The notes under the pieces: model-generated
What the model saw: the letters and a program-made list of their open reading frames with translations, nothing else
Told to the model about the DNA's origin: nothing
Database searches by the model: none
Shown here: piece after piece, positions 57,495 through 64,000 of the stretch
How positions within the stretch are numbered: the stretch's first letter is position 1
Layout of the letters: every line of letters starts with the position of its first letter
Translations under genes and position numbers: made by a program
From: Haloarcula laminariae
GTDB taxonomy: Archaea; Halobacteriota; Halobacteria; Halobacteriales; Haloarculaceae
Direction of reading: 5' to 3'
Length of the DNA: 64,000 nt
NCBI RefSeq assembly: GCF_025457605.1
Contig: NZ_JAMZFY010000001.1
Coordinates: 620,001-684,000 of the forward strand

Positions 57495-60299
57495 ATGAGT
57501 GAGGAGAGTCAGAGCGCCCTCGGCGACTTCGGTCGGGACGAGGGCGACGACGGCCGGCCGACGGCGGAGGCCGCGGCCATCGCGGGCAACGACGACGGGG
57601 ACGCGAGTGTCGTCGACATCGACGAGCGCCAGTTCCCGCCGGTCGAGGAGACGGTCGAGTTCGTGGTCACGCAGATCGACTACACCGTCGAGGGCCGGGG
57701 CGACGAGGAGTTCCCCGTCGTCCACGTCTTCGGCCGGACCGAGGACAACGACCCCGTCCACGCGCGGGTGTACGAGTTCAGGCCCTACTTCTACGCGCCG
57801 ACCGGTAGCGTCTCCGAGGACCGCCTCCGCCAGTACGACAGCATCACCGGCTGGGAGGACGTCGACGCCGAGGGCGAGCCCTACGAATCGATTCGGGGCG
57901 AGCGCCTGACCAAGATATTCGGCCGGACGCCCCGCGACGTCGGGCAGATGCGCGATGATTTCGACCACTACGAGGCGGACATCCTCTTTCCCAACCGCCT
58001 GCTCATCGACAAGGACATCACGTCCGGGGTACGGGTGCCGGCCCGCGAACTCGACGACGGCAGCCTGAAAGTCCACCACGAGGAGATAACCCCGGTCGAG
58101 GCCAGTGCCGACCCGCGGGTCAACACCTTCGACATCGAGGTCGACGACCGCCACGGCTTCCCGGAGGACGGCGAACAGACTATCGTCTGTCTCACCTCTC
58201 ACGACTCCTACACCGACGAGTACGTCGTCTGGCTCTACGAGTCCCCCGACGGCATCGAGGGGCCGGAGGCGCTGGCCGCCTACGACCCCATCCGGGAGGA
58301 CGCCGACTTCGAGGCCGACGTGCGCATCTTCGAGGAGGAGGCGGCGATGCTCGACGCCTTCATCTCCTACATCGAGGACACCGACCCCGACGTGCTGACC
58401 GGGTGGAACTTCGACGACTTCGACGCGCCCTATTTCCTGGACCGCGTCGAGGAACTCCAGAGCTACGACCACGACTACGACCTGGACATCGACCGCCTCT
58501 CCCGTGTGGACGAGGTGTGGCGCAGCGACTGGCAGGGCCCCGACATCAAGGGCCGCGTCGTCTTCGACCTGCTGTACGCCTACAAGCGCACGCAGTTCAC
58601 CGAACTGGAGTCCTACCGGCTGGACGCCGTCGGCGAGCAGGAACTGGGCGTCGGCAAGGAGCGCTACACCGGCGACATCGGCGACCTCTGGGAGCAAGAG
58701 CCCGAGCGCCTGCTGGAGTACAACCTCCGGGACGTCGAACTCTGTGTCGAACTGGACCGCGAGCAGGACATCATCGACTTCTGGGACGAGGTCCGCACGT
58801 TCGTCGGGTGTAAACTGGAGGACGCCACCACGCCCGGCGACGCCGTCGACATGTACGTCCTGCACAAGCTCTACGGCGAGTACGCCCTCCCCTCGAAGGG
58901 CCAACAGGAGAGCGAGGACTACGAGGGCGGGGCCGTCTTCGACCCCATCACCGGGGTCCGAGAGAACGTCACCGTGCTGGACCTGAAGTCGCTGTACCCG
59001 ATGTGCATGGTGACGACCAACGCCTCCCCGGAGACGAAGGTCGACCCCGAGCGCTACGACGGCGAGACCTACCGCGCGCCCAACGGGACCCACTTCCGGA
59101 AGGAGCCCGACGGCGTCATCCGGGCGATGGTCGACGAACTCCTGACCGAGCGCGAGGAGAAGAAGGAACTGCGCAACAGCCACGACCCGGCGGACCCGGA
59201 GTACGAGCGTTTCGACCGCCAGCAGGCGGCGGTGAAGGTCATCATGAACTCGCTGTACGGCGTGCTCGGGTGGGACCGCTTTCGCCTCTACGACAAGGAG
59301 ATGGGCGCGGCCGTCACCGCCACGGGCCGGGAGGTCATCGACTACACCGACGAAGTAGTCGAAGACGAGGGATACAGCGTCGTGTACGGCGACACCGACT
59401 CCGTCATGCTCCAGCTGGGCGACATCGGGGCCGAGGACCTGGCGGGCGATATCGAGGTCACCGACGAGATGCGCGAGAAACACCCCGAGATGGGCGCGGA
59501 CGAGCTCGAACTCGTCGCGGCGACCATCCAGAAGGGGTTCGAACTGGAGGACACCATCAACGCCTCCTACGACGAGTTCGCCAGCGAGCGGCTGAACGCG
59601 ACCGACCACCGCTTCGAAATCGAGTTCGAGAAGCTCTACCGGCGGTTCTTCCAGGCGGGCAAGAAGAAGCGATACGCCGGCCACATCGTCTGGAAGGAGG
59701 GCAAACACGTCGACGACATCGACATCACCGGCTTCGAGTACCAGCGCTCGGACATCGCGCCCATCACCAAACGCGTCCAGAAGGAGGTCATCGACCGCAT
59801 CGTCCACGGGGAGGACGCGGACTCCATCAAGACGTACGTCGGCGAGGTCATCGAGGACTACCAGGCGGGCAACGTCGACTACGACGACGTGGGCATTCCC
59901 GGCGGTATCGGCAAGAAGCTGGACAACTACGACACCGACACCGCGCAGGTGCGGGGCGCGAAGTACGCGAACCTCCTGCTTGGCACCAACTTCCAGAGCG
60001 GGTCGAAACCGAAGCGGCTCTATCTCGACCGCGTCCACGCGGACTTCTGGGACCGGGTCGAGGCCGAACACGGCCTGGACGCCTCCACCGACCCGCTGTA
60101 CGGCGAGTTCCGCCGGGACCCCGACGTCATCTGCTTCGAGTACGCCGACCAGATTCCCGAGGAGTTCGAGGTCGACTGGGACAAGATGCTCGACAAGACG
60201 CTCAAGGGGCCTATCGCACGGATTCTGGAGGCGCTGGACATCTCCTGGGACGAGGTCAAATCGGGCCAGGAACAGACCGGGCTCGGCAGCTTCATGTGA
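57495..60299 (+). CDS. polB: DNA polymerase family B (PolB1-type replicative or repair polymerase)
   Basis: The 934-residue polymerase has a 3'-5' exonuclease domain with Exo I FDIEVD (212-217), Exo II NFDDFDAPYF (about 305) and Exo III YNLRDVELC. The palm motifs are A, VLDLKSLYPMCM (catalytic D496), B, KVIMNSLYGVLG, and C, YGDTDS (631-636). The acidic N-terminal 55 residues are haloarchaeal decoration. No intein interrupts any of the three motifs where many haloarchaeal polB genes carry them. All catalytic carboxylates are present, so it should be active with proofreading. Confidence 0.97.
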   Translation: MSEESQSALGDFGRDEGDDGRPTAEAAAIAGNDDGDASVVDIDERQFPPVEETVEFVVTQIDYTVEGRGDEEFPVVHVFGRTEDNDPVHARVYEFRPYFYAPTGSVSEDRLRQYDSITGWEDVDAEGEPYESIRGERLTKIFGRTPRDVGQMRDDFDHYEADILFPNRLLIDKDITSGVRVPARELDDGSLKVHHEEITPVEASADPRVNTFDIEVDDRHGFPEDGEQTIVCLTSHDSYTDEYVVWLYESPDGIEGPEALAAYDPIREDADFEADVRIFEEEAAMLDAFISYIEDTDPDVLTGWNFDDFDAPYFLDRVEELQSYDHDYDLDIDRLSRVDEVWRSDWQGPDIKGRVVFDLLYAYKRTQFTELESYRLDAVGEQELGVGKERYTGDIGDLWEQEPERLLEYNLRDVELCVELDREQDIIDFWDEVRTFVGCKLEDATTPGDAVDMYVLHKLYGEYALPSKGQQESEDYEGGAVFDPITGVRENVTVLDLKSLYPMCMVTTNASPETKVDPERYDGETYRAPNGTHFRKEPDGVIRAMVDELLTEREEKKELRNSHDPADPEYERFDRQQAAVKVIMNSLYGVLGWDRFRLYDKEMGAAVTATGREVIDYTDEVVEDEGYSVVYGDTDSVMLQLGDIGAEDLAGDIEVTDEMREKHPEMGADELELVAATIQKGFELEDTINASYDEFASERLNATDHRFEIEFEKLYRRFFQAGKKKRYAGHIVWKEGKHVDDIDITGFEYQRSDIAPITKRVQKEVIDRIVHGEDADSIKTYVGEVIEDYQAGNVDYDDVGIPGGIGKKLDNYDTDTAQVRGAKYANLLLGTNFQSGSKPKRLYLDRVHADFWDRVEAEHGLDASTDPLYGEFRRDPDVICFEYADQIPEEFEVDWDKMLDKTLKGPIARILEALDISWDEVKSGQEQTGLGSFM

Positions 60300-60422
60300 C
60301 GCCGCGGCGTCGCCGGGTTTTCCGCCTGAGAAATATTGTTTCCGTATACCAAAATCGAGTTCGTCCCAATGCGAAAGCTTGATGGGTGAAACGGACCTTC
60401 TTTCGGTTGACCTAAGACTACT

Positions 60423-61349
60423 ATGGCAGTACTCGAAATCAACAATCTACAGGCGGAAGTCGCAGAAGAGGGCGGTGAGACAATCCTTCGCGGTGTGGAC
60501 CTCGAAGTCGAGTCCGGCGAGATTCACGCGCTGATGGGTCCCAACGGCTCCGGCAAGTCCACGACGGCGAAGGTCATCGCCGGCCACCCGGCCTACGAGG
60601 TCACCGGTGGCGAGGTCCTCATCCACCTCGAGGACGACGAGTTCGGCGAGGACTTCGAGATTCCCGAGGACCTCCGCACGTGGAACCTGCTCGACCTTGA
60701 ACCCAACGAGCGCGCCGCCCTGGGCGTGTTCCTCGGGTTCCAGTACCCCGCCGAAATCGAGGGCGTGACCATGGTCAACTTCCTCCGGACGGCGCTCAAC
60801 GCCAAGCTCGAGGAGCGCGAGGAGCTGTTCGAGGACGACGAGGAAGAAGAGGCCGAGAGCGAGGACACCAACGAGGACGCCGCCGGCTACGACACCTCCC
60901 CGATGGAGGGTGATGTCGAAGAGGGCGAAGTCGGCGTCGCCGAGTTCCAGGAGATACTCCAGGAGAAGATGGAGCAACTGGACATGGACGAGAAGTTCGC
61001 CTCCCGCTATCTCAACGCCGGTTTCTCCGGCGGCGAGAAGAAGCAAAACGAGGTCCTCCAGGCCGCCATCCTCGAGCCTTCTATCGCCGTGCTCGACGAG
61101 ATCGACTCCGGGCTGGACATCGACCGACTGCAGGACGTCTCCGAGGGCATCAACGCGCTGCGCGACGAGCAGGGCGCCGGTATCCTCCAGATTACCCACT
61201 ACCAGCGAATCCTCGACTACGTCGAACCCGACCACGTCCACGTGATGCTCGACGGCCAGATCGCCCAGAGCGGCGGTCCGGAACTCGCAGAGAAGCTCGA
61301 AGACGAGGGGTACGACTGGGTCCGCGAGGAAGCCTACGAGGCCGCATAA
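60423..61349 (+). CDS. sufC: Fe-S cluster assembly ATPase SufC
   Basis: The 308-residue ABC-type ATPase has Walker A LMGPNGSGKSTT, the Q-loop GFQYPAEI, signature FSGGEKKQNEVLQA, Walker B IAVLDEIDSGLDID and the H-loop ITHYQRIL. An acidic insertion of about 45 residues (EDDEEEEAESEDTNEDAAG and onward, about 135-175) sits in the helical subdomain, longer than in bacterial SufC and typical of salt-adapted forms. It drives shape changes of the SufBD scaffold. First of three suf genes; sufB starts 35 bases on. A short AT-rich stretch (CGAAAGCTTGA) about 45 bases upstream may be the promoter. Confidence 0.95.
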   Translation: MAVLEINNLQAEVAEEGGETILRGVDLEVESGEIHALMGPNGSGKSTTAKVIAGHPAYEVTGGEVLIHLEDDEFGEDFEIPEDLRTWNLLDLEPNERAALGVFLGFQYPAEIEGVTMVNFLRTALNAKLEEREELFEDDEEEEAESEDTNEDAAGYDTSPMEGDVEEGEVGVAEFQEILQEKMEQLDMDEKFASRYLNAGFSGGEKKQNEVLQAAILEPSIAVLDEIDSGLDIDRLQDVSEGINALRDEQGAGILQITHYQRILDYVEPDHVHVMLDGQIAQSGGPELAEKLEDEGYDWVREEAYEAA

Positions 61350-61384
61350 CACCCATACGTCCGCGCCACTAACCCATACATATC

Positions 61385-62815
61385 ATGAGTTCAGACCAAG
61401 ACCACCTACAAGAGACCGACACCGAAGCCCGCTTCGAGTTCAAGAAGGAGGAGAACTCCGCCTTCGAGACCGAAAAAGGCCTCACCGAGGAGACAGTGCG
61501 AGTCATCTCGGAAGACAAGGACGAACCCGAATGGATGCTCCAGCGCCGCCTGCGCGCGTTGGAACAGTTCCAGGAGATGCCGATGCCGACGGGCTGGCCC
61601 GCAGCGCCGGACCTCTCGGAGGTCGACATCGCCGACATCGTCCCCTACATCCGCCCCGACATCGAGACACGCGGCGGCGCGGAGAACTGGGAAGACCTCC
61701 CCGACGAGATTCAGGACACCTTCGACAAACTGGGCATCCCGGAAGCCGAGAAGAACGCCCTCTCGGGCGTGGGCGCCCAGTACGAGTCGGAGATTGTCTA
61801 CCAGAACATGCAGGAGCAGTGGGAGGAGAAAGGCGTCATCTTCTGTGACATGGACAAGGCCGTCCAGGAGCACGAAGAGCTCGTCAAAGAGCACTTCATG
61901 ACGAAGTGTGTCCCCCCGAGCGACAACAAGTTCGCCGCCCTCCACGGGGCCGTCTGGTCCGGTGGCTCCTTCGTCTACATCCCGGAGGACACCACGGTCA
62001 ACATGCCCGTGCAGGCGTACTTCCGCATGAACAGCGAGGGGATGGGCCAGTTCGAGCACACGCTCATCATCGCCGAGGACAACTCCGAAGTCCACTACAT
62101 CGAGGGCTGTTCCGCCCCGAAGTACTCCGCGTTCAACCTCCACAGCGGCGGCGTGGAAGTGTTCGTCGGCGAGAACGCCCACGTTCAGTACTCGACGGTA
62201 CAGAACTGGTCGAAGAACACCTACAACCTCAACACCAAGCGCGCCATCTGCGAGGCAGAGGGGACGATGGAGTGGGTCTCGGGCTCGATGGGCTCGAAGG
62301 CCACGATGCTGTACCCGTCGACGGTCCTCAAGGGGCCGGGCGCGACGGACAACCACATCACCATCGCCATGGCCGGCGAGGGGCAGGACATCGACACCGG
62401 CGCGAAGGTCTACCACAACGCGCCCGACACGAAGTCCACCATCGAATCCAAGTCCATCAGCAAGGACGGCGGCCGCACGAACTACCGCGGGCTCGTCCAC
62501 ATCGCCGACGGCGCCGAGGACTCCTCGACCGCAGTCGAGTGTGACGCGCTGATGTTCGACAACGAGTCGACCTCCGACACGATGCCGTACATGGAGATTC
62601 AGGAGTCGAAAGTCGACGTTGCCCACGAGGCCACCGTCGGCAAGATCGGCGACGAGGACGTCTTCTATCTGCAGTCCCGCGGACTGGACGACGACGACGC
62701 GAAGCAGATGATCGTCGCCGGCTTCATCGAGCCGATCACGGAGGAGCTGCCCATCGAGTACGCCGTCGAACTGAACCGCCTCATCGAACTGGAGATGGAG
62801 GGGTCGCTCGGATAA
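61385..62815 (+). CDS. sufB: Fe-S cluster scaffold protein SufB
   Basis: The 476-residue beta-helix scaffold subunit builds clusters with SufC and SufD. Family segments include EWMLQRRLRALEQFQ near the N terminus, YESEIVYQNMQEQWEEKGVI, KCVPPSDNKFAALHGAVWSG and EGCSAPKYSAFNLHSGGVEV. The Cys in EGCSAP, the ligand region in ECDALMFDNES and the C-terminal H-E-A-T-V-G-K-I-G-D are also present. The length is normal. The sufD gene starts two bases after the stop. Confidence 0.95.
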   Translation: MSSDQDHLQETDTEARFEFKKEENSAFETEKGLTEETVRVISEDKDEPEWMLQRRLRALEQFQEMPMPTGWPAAPDLSEVDIADIVPYIRPDIETRGGAENWEDLPDEIQDTFDKLGIPEAEKNALSGVGAQYESEIVYQNMQEQWEEKGVIFCDMDKAVQEHEELVKEHFMTKCVPPSDNKFAALHGAVWSGGSFVYIPEDTTVNMPVQAYFRMNSEGMGQFEHTLIIAEDNSEVHYIEGCSAPKYSAFNLHSGGVEVFVGENAHVQYSTVQNWSKNTYNLNTKRAICEAEGTMEWVSGSMGSKATMLYPSTVLKGPGATDNHITIAMAGEGQDIDTGAKVYHNAPDTKSTIESKSISKDGGRTNYRGLVHIADGAEDSSTAVECDALMFDNESTSDTMPYMEIQESKVDVAHEATVGKIGDEDVFYLQSRGLDDDDAKQMIVAGFIEPITEELPIEYAVELNRLIELEMEGSLG

Positions 62816-62817
62816 CC

Positions 62818-64000
62818 ATGAGCACGCAGGTACACGCAACACTCAGCGAAGACGCAGTCGAACAGATATCCGAGGACCTCGGCGAGCCCGAGTGGCTGCT
62901 GGAGACCCGGAGGGAGGCCCTCGCGGCCCTCGACGGGCTGGAGATGCCGGACGTCATCCAGACGCCGGGCCGCAAGTGGACGAACCTCGACGCGCTCGAC
63001 TACGAGTCCCTCGTCGACCCCCTGGAGTACGCCCAGGACAAGGACCGCATCGACGCCGAGGGCGTCGACGTGCTCTCCTGGAGCGACGCGCTCGACGAGC
63101 ACGGCGACCTCATCGAGGACCACTTCGGCTCCGTCGTCGACCCACAGCGGGACTACCTCACCGCGCTGTCGACCGCGCTGTTCTCGGCCGGCACAGTGGT
63201 GTACGTCCCCGAGGGCGTCGACGCCGAGGACGTGAAGATTCGGACCACGATGAACAGCCGGTCGCTGTTCAACTACACGCTCGTCATCGCCGAGGACTCG
63301 GCATCCGTCACTATCCTGGAGCGCCAGACGACCGGGACGGACGTCGACGGCGACCAGTACTACTCCGGCGTCGTCGAGGCCGTCGCGGGCGAGAACGCCT
63401 ACGTCCAGTACGGGACGCTCCAGAACCTCTCCGACGAGTCGTACAACTACCAGGTCAAGCGGGGCCACGCCGACACCTACGGCACCGTTGACTGGATAGA
63501 GGGCAACATGGGCTCGCGCCTGACGAAGTCGAGCGTCGAGACCCGACTGCTGGGGGACTCCTCGGAGTCGAAAATCGTCGGGGCCTTCTTCGGCCACGAC
63601 GACCAGCACGTCGACATCGCGGCCCGCGTGTGGCACGAGGCCGAGCACACCGTCGCCGACCTCGTCACCCGGGGCGTGCTCGACGACGAGGCCCGCTCGG
63701 TGTACGAGGGCGTCCAGGACGTCGGCCGAGAGGCGTGGGACACCAGCTCCTACCAGCGCGAGAACACGCTGATGCTCTCGGACGACTCCGAGGCCGACGC
63801 CTCCCCGAAGCTCATCATCAACAACCACGACACCGAGGCCTCCCACTCCGCGACGGTGGGTCAGGTCGACGCCGAGGAGATGTTCTACATGACCTCCCGC
63901 GGTGTCGACCCCGAGAAGGCCAAGAACATGCTCGTCGAGGGCTTCTTCGTCCCCGTCATGGAGGAAGTCGCCGTCGACGAGCTCCGCGAGGACCTCGACC
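62818..64000 (+). CDS. sufD: Fe-S cluster assembly protein SufD, 5' part (3' end outside window)
   Basis: About 394 codons are visible with no stop before the window ends. The N terminus STQVHATLSEDAVEQISEDL is followed by PEWLLETRREAL, LFSAGTVVYVPEGVDAEDV, MNSRSLFNYTLVIAEDSASV, FGHDDQHVDIAARVWHEAEH and HDTEASHSATVGQVDAEEMF. The Cys of the SufB E-G-C-S motif is absent, as expected for SufD. It is the third gene of the operon, and only a few dozen codons should be missing. Confidence 0.93.
   Translation, partial: MSTQVHATLSEDAVEQISEDLGEPEWLLETRREALAALDGLEMPDVIQTPGRKWTNLDALDYESLVDPLEYAQDKDRIDAEGVDVLSWSDALDEHGDLIEDHFGSVVDPQRDYLTALSTALFSAGTVVYVPEGVDAEDVKIRTTMNSRSLFNYTLVIAEDSASVTILERQTTGTDVDGDQYYSGVVEAVAGENAYVQYGTLQNLSDESYNYQVKRGHADTYGTVDWIEGNMGSRLTKSSVETRLLGDSSESKIVGAFFGHDDQHVDIAARVWHEAEHTVADLVTRGVLDDEARSVYEGVQDVGREAWDTSSYQRENTLMLSDDSEADASPKLIINNHDTEASHSATVGQVDAEEMFYMTSRGVDPEKAKNMLVEGFFVPVMEEVAVDELREDLD

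Overview
The window is a gene-dense piece of a halophilic archaeal (haloarchaeal) chromosome, probably from the Haloarcula/Halomicrobium side of the group, although the genus is an inference. The evidence is very high GC with strong C/G preference at third codon positions, acidic Asp/Glu-rich proteins, archaeal information-processing genes (TFB, family-B DNA polymerase, Mre11-Rad50, archaeal LonB), archaeal shikimate enzymes (ADTH synthase and dehydroquinate synthase II), and promoters with a TATA box about 25-30 nt before the start codon, as expected for leaderless mRNAs. I see no tRNA, rRNA, CRISPR array or intact insertion sequence.

Left part (1-13.9 kb): the end of an APC-type permease; a promoter region with two DtxR-like palindromes ahead of two small Cys-rich membrane proteins; a SAM hydroxide adenosyltransferase/NMN adenylyltransferase pair; LonB protease followed directly by a CAAX-type membrane protease; a methylguanine-methyltransferase-like protein whose catalytic Cys is Asp; and an aromatic amino acid cluster (trpC-trpB-trpA, ADTH synthase, dehydroquinate synthase II, then aroD on the other strand).

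Middle (14-41 kb): a 1295-residue secreted repeat protein with three repeat types; an orphan DNA methylase resembling the haloarchaeal CTAG enzyme; a soluble chemotaxis-type transducer; TFB; a house-cleaning phosphatase; a ferritin-like DUF892 protein; a glycosyltransferase/flippase-like fusion; a radical SAM protein; DUF389 and ABC membrane proteins; small zinc-ribbon proteins; an Hsp20; a FAD oxidoreductase; a Nudix hydrolase; and an AT-richer GT87 glycosyltransferase gene that looks acquired. An MFS transporter, an aldo/keto reductase, a membrane-tethered DHH phosphoesterase and an NAD-dependent epimerase follow.

Right part (41-64 kb): a tightly coupled eight-gene minus-strand operon for a type IV pilus/type II secretion-like machine (coiled-coil protein, signal-bearing protein, ATPase, TadC-like platform, three small single-span proteins and a 999-residue protein). 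Next come mre11-rad50, an AT-richer lipoprotein gene, three small haloarchaeal genes, an intein-free polB, and sufC-sufB-sufD for Fe-S cluster assembly, with sufD running off the end.

The best candidates for undescribed biology are the pilus-like operon with its pseudopilin-like subunits and giant subunit, the repeat surface protein with a Trp-rich leader ORF, the Asp-substituted MGMT-like protein, and the paired metal-regulator-like operators. DUF numbers are recalled from memory of haloarchaeal annotation and were not checked.
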